A DNA stretch of 39,793 nucleotides. Origin: Marinospirillum sp. (GTDB lineage Bacteria > Pseudomonadota > Gammaproteobacteria > Pseudomonadales > Halomonadaceae). Where the stretch lies: contig NZ_JACUUA010000014.1 of assembly GCF_014859565.1 (NCBI RefSeq), forward strand, positions 1-39,793, read 5' to 3'. Both the position numbers and the translations under genes were made by a program. Below are positions 8,275-17,334 of this stretch, in pieces. Below the pieces are notes generated by a model, which saw nothing but the letters and a program-made list of their open reading frames with translations, was not told the origin of the DNA and ran no database searches. Position 1 is the first letter of the stretch, and each line of letters opens with the position of its first letter.

Positions 8275-8930
8275 ATCAGGCAAGACAGAACATCCTCCAG
8301 CGTCTGCGCGAAGGTCGGCAAGAAGGTTTTGACGTGCCGGCCAGTGATTTTGCTGTGGTGCGTGAGCGCAACTGGAATGCGGCCGAAAAACTCGACCTGT
8401 TCCAGCAGAAAATTGAATCCGTCCACGGTGAAGTGCATCGTGTTGCGGCTGACCGCTGGATTCCCGAACTGATCCGCTTGCTGGCGGAAAAGAAAATCGG
8501 CAACCTGCTGGTCAGTGATGTTAAGGCGCATGGGCTGGAACTGCGTGAACAGTGGCACGAAGACTTACCGGAATTGCTGGCTTATGACCGCAGCATCGAA
8601 GACTGGAAAGAACAGCTGTTTAATCAGGTGGATGCAGCCATCACCAGCTGCCGGGGTGCCATTGCTGAAACCGGCTCGTTGATCCTCTGGCCGGATGAAG
8701 ACGAACCCCGCCTGATGAGCCTGGTACCACCGATCCACTTTGTATTGCTGAAAGCCGACCAGATCTACAGCACCTTTGTTGAAGCGATAGGTGAACAGGG
8801 CTGGGCAACACAGGGCATGCCGACCAATGCACTGCTGATCTCCGGCCCATCCAAAACAGCGGATATCGAACAGACCCTGGCTTATGGGGTGCATGGCCCA
8901 AAAGAGCTGGTGGTATTGGTGTTGGAGTGA
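8271..8930 (+). CDS. lldG: L-lactate oxidation complex subunit LldG (LutC/YkgG)
   Basis: The 219-residue protein is a stand-alone LUD domain, with the signature ITSCRGAIAETGSLILWP and the C-terminal ISGPSKTADIEQTLAYGVHGP shared by LutC/YkgG proteins. In lactate users it is required together with LldE and LldF for L-lactate dehydrogenase activity. Its start overlaps lldF by ATGA. It is followed by a 322-bp non-coding stretch before lldP, so lldEFG may be a separate transcript or may read through to lldP. Confidence 0.93.
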   Translation: MNQARQNILQRLREGRQEGFDVPASDFAVVRERNWNAAEKLDLFQQKIESVHGEVHRVAADRWIPELIRLLAEKKIGNLLVSDVKAHGLELREQWHEDLPELLAYDRSIEDWKEQLFNQVDAAITSCRGAIAETGSLILWPDEDEPRLMSLVPPIHFVLLKADQIYSTFVEAIGEQGWATQGMPTNALLISGPSKTADIEQTLAYGVHGPKELVVLVLE

Positions 8931-9252
8931 TGAATGTTCAAGCTTGCCGAGTGTGATGGAGAACCGTTCAGGGTGGCATCACCTCCGGACGCGTGAATAC
9001 ATCCATGTAAGCTCTGGCTGCAACATCCTGTTGCAGACAGCCGGATCTGATGCCGACCCTGTCCGGTCAGTTGGCCATGTGCAGCGTTGGGTGGTATCGA
9101 AGAAGATTCTTTCTGTCTGAATTCAGGCGGAAGAAAAAAAGAGGGCAAAGCCCCGAAAAAAGTAACCCCTGCTGGCGGAGTTTAGCGGCTCGTCAAACAG
9201 GGGTCGCTGTCAATAACGACAACAAGAGCTATTAAGCGAAAGGAAATATAAC
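8931..9252. other. Structured intergenic region between lldG and lldP
   Basis: No convincing gene is present. The left part is a long imperfect inverted repeat with internal hairpins (8961-9068). Further right are a 10-bp palindrome CTGAATTCAG (9116-9125) and a wider pair ACCCCTG (9165-9171) and CAGGGGT (9198-9204). The latter could fold in the lldP leader. An AAGGAA ribosome site precedes the lldP ATG. No sigma-54 site or FadR-type operator was found. Confidence 0.55.
8961..9068. repeat. Long imperfect inverted repeat with nested hairpins
   Basis: CAGGGTGGCATCA (8969-8981) pairs with TGATGCCGACCCTG (9048-9061) with one bulged base, and flanking bases extend the match outward to about 8961 and 9068. 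Inside lie the hairpins TACAT-CC-ATGTA (8998-9009) and CTGCAAC-ATCCT-GTTGCAG (9018-9036). The layout is that of a multi-branched RNA or a dispersed palindromic intergenic repeat. There is no poly-T tail, so it is not a simple terminator. Confidence 0.6.
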
Positions 9253-10947
9253 ATGTCCGAAACACTCCTGTCCCTGCTGGCCTTTGCGCCACTGGTGCTG
9301 GCTGGTGTACTACTGGTGGGGCTGAACTGGCCTGCCCGTATCGCCATGCCGGTGATTTTTCTGGTAACCGCATTGATTGGCCTGTTTGCCTGGGAAATGT
9401 CCTTTACCCGCGTGGTGGCGTCCAGTCTGCAAGGTCTGGTTCTGACCGGCGGTATCCTGTGGATCATTTTTGGCGCGATTCTTCTGCTCAACACCCTGAA
9501 ACATTCCGGTGCCATCACCGCCATTCGTGGTGGTTTCTCCAACATCTCTCCGGATCGCCGCGTTCAGGCCGTGATTGTGGCCTGGCTATTTGGTTGTTTT
9601 ATTGAAGGTGCATCCGGTTTTGGTACACCAGCTGCGGTCGCCGCTCCACTGCTGGTGGCGCTGGGCTTCCCGGCACTGGGTGCGGTGATGATTGGTATGA
9701 TGATCCAGTCCACCCCGGTTTCTTTTGGTGCCGTGGGTACACCCATTGTAGTGGGTGTCACGGGTGGACTGGACAGGAGCGGCATTACTGAACAGCTGCT
9801 GGCGAACCAGTCCAGCTGGGAAGTCTTTTATCAGCTGATCACTTCACAGGTTGCCATCACTCACGCCATTGTGGGTGTGCTGATGCCCTTGTTCATGTGT
9901 GCCATGCTGACTCGTTTTTTCGGCAAGAACAAATCCTGGGCCGAAGGTCTGGCCGTTGCTCCCTTTGCCATTTTTGCCGGTCTGGCCTTTGTACTGCCCT
10001 ATGCGGCTGCTGGTGTATTCCTCGGCCCGGAATTCCCCTCCATGATTGGTGCACTGGTCGGTCTGGCGATTGTAGTACCCGCTGCTAAAGCCGGTTTCCT
10101 GCTGCCAAAAGAGCAATGGGATTTTGCTGATGCAAAAGACTGGCCGAGTGAGTGGATGGGCAACATCGAAATCAAACTCGAAAATCTAGCAGGCAAAGTG
10201 CCGATGAAAGGTGTACTGGCCTGGCTGCCCTACCTGCTGCTGGCGGTGATTCTTGTGGTATCCCGTGTAGTGCCGGAAGTGAAGTCTTTCTTCACCAGTT
10301 TCCTCAGCTTTGGCTGGAGTAACATTCTGGGTGAGGCTGGTGTATCCGGCAGCATTCAGCCGCTCTACCTGCCGGGTGGCATTATGGTGATGGTGGTGAT
10401 TCTGACCTACTTCCTGCACCGCATGAAGTTTAATGAAATGAAGGCCGCGCTGAGTGAATCCTCGCGTACCCTGCTGGGTGCTGGTTTTGTACTGATTTTC
10501 ACCATCCCGATGGTGCGGATTCTGATCAATTCCGGTGTCAATGCTGCGGATATGCCGTCGATGCCCATTGCCATGGCGCAGTTGGTGGCTGATTCGGTGG
10601 GTGGTGTTTATCCCTTCTTTGCACCTGCCGTTGGTGCTATTGGTGCCTTTATTGCGGGTTCCAACACCGTATCCAACCTGATGCTGGCGCAGTTCCAGTT
10701 CAGTGTGGGTGAGTTGCTGGGTGTATCCAGTGCCTTGCTGGTAGCGATGCAAGCGGTGGGTGCTGCAGCCGGTAACATGATTGCCATTCACAACGTGGTG
10801 GCGGCTTCTGCCACAGTTGGCCTGCTGGGTCGAGAAGGTCGCACCCTGCGTATGACCATCATCCCGACCATTTATTACCTGGTCTTTGCCGGTCTGCTGG
10901 CGCTGATTGCTGTATACGGGCTGGGCGTGACAGACGGCCTGATGTAA
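9253..10947 (+). CDS. lldP: L-lactate permease (LctP family)
   Basis: The 564-residue integral membrane protein has about 12-14 hydrophobic segments from residue 5 to the end. It carries LctP signatures: [50 protein letters not shown] and, near the C-terminus, [17 protein letters not shown] and [20 protein letters not shown]. The family imports lactate (and glycolate) with protons across the inner membrane. It is preceded by AAGGAA and lies between lldEFG and the D-lactate dehydrogenase. The length matches the family, so it is intact. Whether it has its own promoter is not clear from the sequence. Confidence 0.95.
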   Translation: MSETLLSLLAFAPLVLAGVLLVGLNWPARIAMPVIFLVTALIGLFAWEMSFTRVVASSLQGLVLTGGILWIIFGAILLLNTLKHSGAITAIRGGFSNISPDRRVQAVIVAWLFGCFIEGASGFGTPAAVAAPLLVALGFPALGAVMIGMMIQSTPVSFGAVGTPIVVGVTGGLDRSGITEQLLANQSSWEVFYQLITSQVAITHAIVGVLMPLFMCAMLTRFFGKNKSWAEGLAVAPFAIFAGLAFVLPYAAAGVFLGPEFPSMIGALVGLAIVVPAAKAGFLLPKEQWDFADAKDWPSEWMGNIEIKLENLAGKVPMKGVLAWLPYLLLAVILVVSRVVPEVKSFFTSFLSFGWSNILGEAGVSGSIQPLYLPGGIMVMVVILTYFLHRMKFNEMKAALSESSRTLLGAGFVLIFTIPMVRILINSGVNAADMPSMPIAMAQLVADSVGGVYPFFAPAVGAIGAFIAGSNTVSNLMLAQFQFSVGELLGVSSALLVAMQAVGAAAGNMIAIHNVVAASATVGLLGREGRTLRMTIIPTIYYLVFAGLLALIAVYGLGVTDGLM

Positions 10948-10970
10948 CGCTTTGTTTTTGTTGCTGCCTT

Positions 10971-11082
10971 GCAGGTCACTGTTACAAGGTGGTTGGCTTA
11001 TCAGGTGGGCATTCTGTCCTGAATGCACACCTGCGCTCGACTCCCTGTCTCGCTCTTGCCAACCAACCTTGTCGTGACCTGC
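10971..11082. repeat. Second long inverted repeat with internal hairpin
   Basis: The left arm 10971-10997 begins GCAGGTCAC and ends GGTTGGC. It pairs with the right arm 11058-11082, which begins GCCAACC and ends GTGACCTGC; the mismatches are near the middle of the arms. The 60-base interior contains CAGGTGGGCATTC (11002-11014) and GAATGCACACCTG (11021-11033), which pair with one mismatch around a 6-base loop. It fills most of the gap between lldP and the D-lactate dehydrogenase gene. No U-tract follows. Confidence 0.65.
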
Positions 11083-11126
11083 ACCAGGTTAGCGCCACCA
11101 CTTTTTATTTTTCAAGGTAATGCGCC

Positions 11127-13952
11127 ATGTCTTCTGCTTATTCCGAACTGCATTCAGCCCTTTCTGCCTTTGTCCCAGATGACCGTCTGATCCGTGATGA
11201 GCTACGCCGTTTGGCTTATGGTACGGATGCCAGTTTTTACCGGTTGATTCCCGAGCTGGTGGTGCGGGTGGAGTCGGAGCAGGAGGTGCAGCAGTTATTG
11301 CTGGCTTGCGCTGATCGCGGTTTGCCGATTACCTTTCGGGCAGCGGGTACGTCGCTGTCGGGTCAGGCAGTGACAGATTCGGTGCTGATGCAGCTGGGCA
11401 ATGGCTGGAAAGACCATGAAATCCTTGATAACGGCCAGGCCATCCGCCTTAAACCCGGTGTGATTGGTGCTCAGGCCAATAAATACCTCGCCTCACTACA
11501 ACGCAAGATCGGGCCAGACCCGGCGTCGATCAATGCCTGCATGATCGGGGGTATTGCCGCCAACAATGCCTCGGGCATGTGTTGTGGTACGGCACAGAAT
11601 TCATACAACACCTTAAAAGACCTGCGGGTGATTTTTGCTGATGGCGCACTGCTGGATACGGCTGATCCCGCCTCAGTGCAGGCTTTTAACAGCAGCCATG
11701 GTTTTTTGCTGCGGCGACTGGCCGAGCTGGGTGAGCAGACCCGTGCCAATACCGCACTGGCAGAAAAAATCCGCCATAAATACCGGCTGAAGAACACCAC
11801 AGGTTACAGCCTGAATGCACTGGTGGATTTTGAAGATCCGCTGGAAATCCTTAAACACCTGCTGATCGGCTCCGAAGGCACGCTCGGTTTTATCAGTGAG
11901 ATCACCTACCACACGGTGCCGGATTACCCGCACAAAGCAGCGGCGCTGATTTATTTTCCCGATATGGCTGCGGCCTGTCGTGCCACTACAGTGATGAAAC
12001 CCACACCCGTGGCAGCGGTGGAGTTGCTGGATCGGGCGGCATTACGTGCGGTGCAGGGTATGCCCGGTATGCCGGATAACCTGAAAGCCCTGCCGGATGA
12101 TGCCGCAGCCCTGCTGGTGGATGTGCGCGGCAGTGATGCCACTCATCTGGATGCAAACATCATGGCGGTTACGGCAGCACTGGCAGGCATGATCACATTG
12201 CTGCCGGTGGAGTTCACCACGGATATCAAGACTTATGAACTCTACTGGAAAATCCGCAAAGGCACTTTTCCGGCAGTGGGTGCCGAGCGGGTGATTGGCA
12301 CCACGGTGATCATTGAAGACGTGGCCTTCCCGCTGGAGCGACTGGCGGAAGGGGTGGCTGAGCTGCAGGCATTGTTCAAGAAATACCGTTACGACGAAGC
12401 CATCCTGTTTGGTCATGCGCTGGAAGGCAACCTGCATTTTGTGTTCACCCAAGGTTTTGATGATCCGGCAGAAGTACAGCGGTATGAAGCGCTGATGGAT
12501 GAAGTGGCACAACTGGTGGCGGTGAAATACGGTGGTTCGTTAAAAGCCGAACACGGCACCGGGCGCAACATGGCACCTTATGTCGAGCTGGAGTGGGGCA
12601 GTGATGCCTACGCCCTGATGAAAAACATCAAGCGGCTGTTTGATCCGGCCAACCTGCTGAACCCGGATGTAATTCTTTCAGATGATCCCAGTATTCACCT
12701 GCAAAACCTCAAACCCCTGCCGGAAGCTGATCCGCTGGTCGACAAGTGTATTGAATGTGGTTTCTGTGAAGCAGTCTGCCCGTCGCGCAGACTGACTCTG
12801 ACCCCACGTCAGCGGATAGTGATCTGGCGGGAGTTACAACGCCGCCGTCAGGCAGGGGAAGATCCGGCAGGCATTGATGCGCTGACCGAAGCCTATCAAT
12901 ATCAGGGGCTGGATACCTGTGCCGCAGATGGCCTGTGTTCCACCCAGTGTCCGGTGGGTATTAACACTGGGGATCTGGTGCGTGGCATCCGCCGTGAGCA
13001 GAACCTCAAACACCAGAACAAAGCCGAATGGATTGCCAGCCATTTTGATGGGGTCACCCGTATGGCGCGTACCGGCCTGCAACTGGCAGGCATCGGTCGC
13101 AAGGTGATGGGTGATGCGGGCATGAAAGCCAGTATGAATACCCTGCGTAAACTGGGTGTCGATGCCGTAGGACACTGGATACCCAGCTTGCCCAAGGCTG
13201 CCCGTCCACTGGACAAAATCCGACCGACCACCCCACCACCCACGAATGCCAATGCACCGGCAGTGGTTTACTGGCCGTCTTGTGCCAGTCGCGTGCTGGG
13301 TAATGATGTTCATGCGGGTGAACAGGCTTCACTCAGTGAAGTCACCCTTAACCTGCTGCACAAGGCCGGATATCGGGTCATTATCCCCGAAAGCATCAAC
13401 AGCCTGTGTTGTGGTATGCCGTTTTACTCCAAGGGCTTGTTTGAAGTGGCGGATCAAAAACAGGGTGAACTGCTGGCCGCTTTGATGGAAGCCTCTGAAC
13501 AAGGCCGCTGGCCGGTGATTGCAGATACCAGCCCCTGCAACCTGCGCTTAAATGAAGGGGGTTTAAAACAGCTGCAACTGCTGGAAGCCAGCGAGTTTGT
13601 TGCTACAGAAGTGCTGCCGAAACTGAACATCCGCCGTAAACCCGGCAAGGTGGCGGTGCATGTTACCTGCTCCACCACCCGGCGCGGCAAGGGTGACCTG
13701 TTGGTACAACTGGCACGCGCCTGTGTGGAAGAAGTGGTGTTGCCGGAATCGGTGACCTGCTGTGGCTTTGCCGGAGATCGCGGATTTCAGCAACCGGAAC
13801 TCAATGCCTCAGCCTTGCAGGATCTAGCCAAAGAAGTGGCTGGTTGTGAAGCGGGATACTCCAACAGCCGCACCTGCGAAATCGGCCTGACAGAACATGC
13901 CGGAATCCACTACCAGTCGATCCTGTATCTGGTGGATGAGGTTAGCGGGTAG
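11127..13952 (+). CDS. dld: FAD- and Fe-S-dependent D-lactate dehydrogenase (Dld-II type)
   Basis: The 941-residue protein has an N-terminal FAD-binding (PCMH) domain, with ITFRAAGTSLSGQAV near residues 71-85 and GGIAANNASGMCCGT near 140. The FAD-oxidase C-terminal domain follows (GHALEGNLHFVF, AEHGTGRN). Next come two 4Fe-4S motifs, CIECGFCEAVCP and CAADGLCSTQCP, and a C-terminal CCG module (LCCGMPFYSKG and TCCGFAGDRGF). This is the long, membrane-associated quinone-linked D-lactate dehydrogenase class found beside lldP/lldEFG in Shewanella and relatives. AAGG precedes the ATG. It completes a locus able to use both lactate enantiomers. A related 2-hydroxyacid substrate is the main alternative. 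Confidence 0.9.
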   Translation: MSSAYSELHSALSAFVPDDRLIRDELRRLAYGTDASFYRLIPELVVRVESEQEVQQLLLACADRGLPITFRAAGTSLSGQAVTDSVLMQLGNGWKDHEILDNGQAIRLKPGVIGAQANKYLASLQRKIGPDPASINACMIGGIAANNASGMCCGTAQNSYNTLKDLRVIFADGALLDTADPASVQAFNSSHGFLLRRLAELGEQTRANTALAEKIRHKYRLKNTTGYSLNALVDFEDPLEILKHLLIGSEGTLGFISEITYHTVPDYPHKAAALIYFPDMAAACRATTVMKPTPVAAVELLDRAALRAVQGMPGMPDNLKALPDDAAALLVDVRGSDATHLDANIMAVTAALAGMITLLPVEFTTDIKTYELYWKIRKGTFPAVGAERVIGTTVIIEDVAFPLERLAEGVAELQALFKKYRYDEAILFGHALEGNLHFVFTQGFDDPAEVQRYEALMDEVAQLVAVKYGGSLKAEHGTGRNMAPYVELEWGSDAYALMKNIKRLFDPANLLNPDVILSDDPSIHLQNLKPLPEADPLVDKCIECGFCEAVCPSRRLTLTPRQRIVIWRELQRRRQAGEDPAGIDALTEAYQYQGLDTCAADGLCSTQCPVGINTGDLVRGIRREQNLKHQNKAEWIASHFDGVTRMARTGLQLAGIGRKVMGDAGMKASMNTLRKLGVDAVGHWIPSLPKAARPLDKIRPTTPPPTNANAPAVVYWPSCASRVLGNDVHAGEQASLSEVTLNLLHKAGYRVIIPESINSLCCGMPFYSKGLFEVADQKQGELLAALMEASEQGRWPVIADTSPCNLRLNEGGLKQLQLLEASEFVATEVLPKLNIRRKPGKVAVHVTCSTTRRGKGDLLVQLARACVEEVVLPESVTCCGFAGDRGFQQPELNASALQDLAKEVAGCEAGYSNSRTCEIGLTEHAGIHYQSILYLVDEVSG

Positions 13953-14088
13953 AATGAAGCATTTTATACAGTCTATTTTGCAATGGTTCAGACAGTTTCA
14001 TGATGCAATAGCACCGTAGTTGCAAAGCTCCTCCGAACTATTGCTCAGCAAAAACGGGTCGCCAAAACATGGGGTCGCTGGCAGCAGG

Positions 14089-14184
14089 GTCAAGCAGGCG
14101 CGGCACTACATCCTCATGTCACGGCTGGCTCGCAAGATCAAAGATAAAACCCTGCTGAATTGTTTTTCTTGCCTGTTGGTATGA
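14089..14184 (+). pseudogene. Possible decayed fragment of a group II intron reverse transcriptase
   Basis: In frame with 14101 the sequence reads HYILMSRLARKIKDKTLL, then quickly runs to a stop at 14182. This resembles the segment after the first catalytic region of group II intron reverse transcriptases (pattern NHDILMSRLARKIKDKRLL). There is no start codon, no YADD motif and no intron RNA domain nearby; the upstream frame is closed by TAG at 14017. If real, it is a deletion remnant of about 30 codons. The short match could also be chance. Confidence 0.35.
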
Positions 14185-14196
14185 ATCGCGGATAAT
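14169..14196 (+). promoter_or_regulatory. Putative sigma-70 promoter of the ion channel gene
   Basis: TTGCCT (14169-14174) and GATAAT (14191-14196) are separated by 16 bases, about 30 bases upstream of the start codon. A GGGAG ribosome site follows near 14211. Confidence 0.5.
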
Positions 14197-14226
14197 TCGT
14201 TTTTTTCTCCGGGAGATTAAGCGGCA

Positions 14227-15054
14227 ATGAGTCACAGTGCGACCCAATGGCGAGATCAGTTGGAAACCTTACGAGCCAACAAGGTTTTTGAAACTGTTGT
14301 GATCGGTATCATCATCGTTTCAGCCTTGCTGATTGGTGCCAAAACTTATGAAGAATCCAGTCGTTTTGAGCAGATCATCTACTGGCTGGATTGGGGGGTA
14401 ACACTTTTTTTCCTGATTGAAATCATCATCCGTCTGGCGGCTGAAAAAAACCTGCTGCACTTTTTCAAGAAGGGCTGGAACATCTTTGACTTCCTGATTG
14501 TTACCGCCAGCCTGATTCCGATTGATGATTCAGAAATGGTACTGCTGGCGCGTTTGCTGCGGGTGTTCCGGGTGTTGCGTCTGGTTTCGATGATTCCGGA
14601 GTTACGCATCCTGCTGTCAGCACTGGTTAAATCCTTGCCACGCATGGCTTATGTCGCCCTGCTGATGTTTATCATGTTTTATATCTACGGGGCGGTTGGT
14701 AGTTTCCTGTTCCACGATGTGGATGAAAAACTCTGGGGGAATATTGCAGTATCCATGTTAACGCTGTTTCAGGTGGCGACTTTTGAGAGCTGGGCAACCG
14801 CAGTTTTGTACCCGACCATGGAGCATTACCCCTACAGCTGGATTTATTTTTTGACCTTTATCTTCCTGAATGCTTTTATCTTTTTGAACATGATGATTGG
14901 TATTGTGCTGGATGTGATGCAGAAGGAAAGCACCCAGTACGAAATTGAGACTGGACAAGGTGAAGCAGCAGAAATTCACTGGATGCGTGAGAACATGGAA
15001 ATCCTGCGCGCCCAGATGGATCGTATCGAATCCAAAATGGATAACAAACCCTAG
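14227..15054 (+). CDS. Single-domain voltage-gated sodium channel-like protein (NaChBac type)
   Basis: The 275-residue protein has the six-segment layout of bacterial Nav channels. S1 is about 22-38, S2 about 50-70, S3 about 84-98, S4 about 106-124 with Arg109, Arg112, Arg115 and Arg118 every third residue, S5 about 141-161, pore helix and filter about 178-192, and S6 about 203-231. The filter reads TFESWA at 185-190, close to the TLESWS/A of known homotetrameric Na+ channels; the central Glu187 is kept. After S6 comes a charged neck and a short heptad-like coiled coil (about 250-272). The fit to the family is strong; ion selectivity is inferred. It is followed after 10 bases by the Nudix gene. 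Confidence 0.88.
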   Translation: MSHSATQWRDQLETLRANKVFETVVIGIIIVSALLIGAKTYEESSRFEQIIYWLDWGVTLFFLIEIIIRLAAEKNLLHFFKKGWNIFDFLIVTASLIPIDDSEMVLLARLLRVFRVLRLVSMIPELRILLSALVKSLPRMAYVALLMFIMFYIYGAVGSFLFHDVDEKLWGNIAVSMLTLFQVATFESWATAVLYPTMEHYPYSWIYFLTFIFLNAFIFLNMMIGIVLDVMQKESTQYEIETGQGEAAEIHWMRENMEILRAQMDRIESKMDNKP

Positions 15055-15064
15055 AGGTAGGCTG

Positions 15065-15694
15065 ATGCTGAACCGGCTGGCAGAGCAGATGCAGGCCTTT
15101 CGTCCGCGCCGCGTGCGCTGGGTGATGCCTGAGGCTGCAGTGCTGATTCCGGTGACCGAAAGTGATGATCCCTCTATTATCCTGACTCGCCGTGCTGACC
15201 ACATGAAAACCCACAGTGGTCAGGTGGCTTTCCCCGGTGGTAAACGGGATGCAGAAGATATTGATCTACAGTCCACTGCCTTGCGTGAAGCACAGGAAGA
15301 AATTGGGCTGAACCCTGATCAGGTGCGCTTGCTGAACCCGCTGAGTGATGTGGTGTCTCTGCACGGCATCAAGGTCACTCCTTTTGTGGGATTGGTGCCA
15401 GCCGAGTTACAGCTGCAGCCCTGTGAAGCCGAGCTGGATGCCATTTTTCATGTACCTGTTAGCTGGTTATTACAGGACCCACGCAGCCATACCGATGTGA
15501 TCCGGGTTGCTGACACCACTTATTATGTGCCCAGTTTTCCTTTTGGTGAATACACCATCTGGGGGTTGTCTGCGATGATGCTGGTCGAACTCTTGCAGGT
15601 CGGGTTTAATATGGATGTTGATTTGCATCACAAGCCAGCAGGTAAGCTGATAGAACATCCGGTCAGGCTCTTTCCGCCTGACGCATTCAAATAA
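15065..15694 (+). CDS. nudL: NudL-like CoA pyrophosphatase (Nudix hydrolase)
   Basis: The 209-residue Nudix protein has the NudL-type sequence HSGQVAFPGGKRD before the Nudix box and ALREAQEEIGL as its catalytic helix with REUxEE intact. A conserved tail FGEYTIWGLSAMML is also typical of CoA diphosphatases (YeaB/NudL). The family cleaves CoA and derivatives to phosphopantetheine and 3',5'-ADP, using Mg or Mn. I chose ATG at 15065, which has GAGGTAG 5 bases upstream and follows the channel stop by 10 bases; the longer open frame reaches back into the channel gene and is unlikely. The substrate is inferred from the family. Confidence 0.88.
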   Translation: MLNRLAEQMQAFRPRRVRWVMPEAAVLIPVTESDDPSIILTRRADHMKTHSGQVAFPGGKRDAEDIDLQSTALREAQEEIGLNPDQVRLLNPLSDVVSLHGIKVTPFVGLVPAELQLQPCEAELDAIFHVPVSWLLQDPRSHTDVIRVADTTYYVPSFPFGEYTIWGLSAMMLVELLQVGFNMDVDLHHKPAGKLIEHPVRLFPPDAFK

Positions 15695-15709
15695 TAAAAG
15701 GAGCCAGCC

Positions 15710-16234
15710 ATGCTGTATGACCTTGAAGAGCGTCGTGTGCAGTTACAGGGTGAAGATATTTTTGTGGCGCCCAATGCCATGTTGATTGGTAATGTGTTAG
15801 TTAAATCCGAATCCAGTGTCTGGTTTAATGTGGTTGTCAGAGGTGATAACGATCCAATCATTATCGGAGAGCAGAGCAATGTGCAGGATGGTTCCATTCT
15901 GCATACCGATGTAGGTTATCCGCTGGTGATAGGCAAGGGTGTCACCATAGGACACAAGGTGATGCTGCATGGCTGTGAAGTGGGTGATTACAGTCTGGTG
16001 GGCATGAACGCTGTGGTGCTGAACGGTGCAAAAATTGGTCGTTACTGCCTGATTGGTGCCAATACCCTGATCCCTGAAGGTATGGTGGTGCCTGATGGTT
16101 CACTGGTGATGGGGTCACCCGGTAAAATCAAGCGCGAACTGCGGGCCGATGAAAAAGCCAGACTCGAAGCCAGTGCTGCCCATTATGTCGAAAATGGCCT
16201 GCGTTATCTGTCCACCCTGCGACCACGTCCCTGA
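15710..16234 (+). CDS. Gamma carbonic anhydrase-like hexapeptide-repeat protein (YrdA)
   Basis: The 174-residue protein is a left-handed beta-helix: hexapeptide repeats run from about residue 15 ([13 protein letters not shown]) to about 145 ([15 protein letters not shown]). The three metal-ligand His of the gamma-CA/YrdA family are present, in [19 protein letters not shown] short C-terminal helix ([18 protein letters not shown]) closes the trimer in relatives. Activity of YrdA-type members as carbonic anhydrases is not always demonstrated, so the enzymatic role is tentative. Preceded by AAGGAG, it follows the Nudix gene by 15 bases and precedes trpS by 24 bases, suggesting one transcript. Confidence 0.88.
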   Translation: MLYDLEERRVQLQGEDIFVAPNAMLIGNVLVKSESSVWFNVVVRGDNDPIIIGEQSNVQDGSILHTDVGYPLVIGKGVTIGHKVMLHGCEVGDYSLVGMNAVVLNGAKIGRYCLIGANTLIPEGMVVPDGSLVMGSPGKIKRELRADEKARLEASAAHYVENGLRYLSTLRPRP

Positions 16235-16258
16235 TTCACCTTACAACAAGAGTTATTG

Positions 16259-17329
16259 ATGAATACAACAGCAGCAGCAAACTCCAGTGCTTTCACCCGG
16301 GTGTTAACCGGTATCACCACCACGGGCACCCCTCATCTGGGTAACTATGTGGGTGCCATACGTCCGGCTATTAACGCCAGTCGTGATCCACAGGTGCAGT
16401 CTTATTATTTTCTGGCCGATTTTCATGCTCTGATTAAATGCCATGAGCCACAACGAGTGGCTGAGTCCCGCCGGGAAATTGCCGCTACCTGGCTGGCGCT
16501 GGGGCTGGATACTGATCATGCCATTTTTTATCGCCAGAGCGATGTTCCGGAAATCCCCGAGCTGACTTGGCTGCTGACTTGTGTGGCAGCCAAGGGTTTG
16601 ATGAATCGTGCCCATGCTTATAAAGCCAGTGTGCAGGAAAATCTGGATGCCGGTGATCGTGATCCGGATGCAGGCATCAATATGGGGCTGTACAGCTACC
16701 CGATCCTGATGGCGGCGGATATTCTGATGTTCAGTCAAAAGCAGGTTGCTGGTCAGGATTTTGGCCTGACTCGTGTGCCTGTTGGTCGTGATCAGATACA
16801 GCACATCGAGATGGCGCGTGATATCGGTCAGCGCTTTAACCATATCTTTGGTGAAGAGTTTTTTGCTCTGCCAGAGGCAGTGGTGGATGAGCAGGTGGCG
16901 GTGCTGAATGGTCTGGATGGCCGCAAGATGAGCAAAAGCTACAACAACACCATTCCGCTGTTCGAGCCGGAAAAGAAATTCCGCAAACTGATCAACAAGA
17001 TCAAAACCAACTCACTGGAACCCGGTGAACCCAAGGATACTGAGGACTGCACCCTGTTCCAGATCTATACGGCTTTTGCCTCTGCTGTAGAAGTGGCTGA
17101 AATGCGTGAGCGTTATGCGGCGGGCATCGGCTGGGGAGAAATGAAAGGGCAGCTGTTTGAGTACCTGAATGAGCAGTTACGGACACCGCGTGAGGAATAC
17201 CAGCGTTTGCTGGCTGATCCGGCTTATGTCGAAGCTGTGCTGCATAAGGGTGCTGATAAAGCCCGCGCTGAAGCCACACCTTTCCTGGATCGTCTTAAGG
17301 TAGCTGTTGGTCTGGGTCGTTTTATCTGA
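16259..17329 (+). CDS. trpS: Tryptophanyl-tRNA synthetase
   Basis: The 356-residue class I synthetase charges tRNA(Trp) with tryptophan. The HIGH-type signature is TPHLGNY (about residues 24-30) and the KMSKS loop is GRKMSKSYNN near 220. The Rossmann core carries MGLYSYPILMAADILMF and VGRDQIQHIEMARDI, typical of bacterial TrpRS. A short C-terminal helical extension ends in VGLGRFI. I chose ATG 16259 over the in-frame TTG just before it. A strong terminator follows the stop. It is the last gene of the channel-Nudix-yrdA-trpS run. Confidence 0.95.
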   Translation: MNTTAAANSSAFTRVLTGITTTGTPHLGNYVGAIRPAINASRDPQVQSYYFLADFHALIKCHEPQRVAESRREIAATWLALGLDTDHAIFYRQSDVPEIPELTWLLTCVAAKGLMNRAHAYKASVQENLDAGDRDPDAGINMGLYSYPILMAADILMFSQKQVAGQDFGLTRVPVGRDQIQHIEMARDIGQRFNHIFGEEFFALPEAVVDEQVAVLNGLDGRKMSKSYNNTIPLFEPEKKFRKLINKIKTNSLEPGEPKDTEDCTLFQIYTAFASAVEVAEMRERYAAGIGWGEMKGQLFEYLNEQLRTPREEYQRLLADPAYVEAVLHKGADKARAEATPFLDRLKVAVGLGRFI

Positions 17330-17334
17330 TCGGT

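Noticed and set aside
9165..9204. ACCCCTG...CAGGGGT pair upstream of lldP as a riboswitch or terminator
   Set aside because: The loop is 26 bases, the stem only 7 pairs and no U-tract follows. I see no known riboswitch pattern, so it stays a note in the intergenic entry.
10186..11028. Long open frame of 280 codons on the minus strand over lldP
   Set aside because: It lies in a shadow frame of lldP and is rich in His, Gln and Asn, as typical for reverse frames of membrane-protein genes. No ribosome site or family match was seen.
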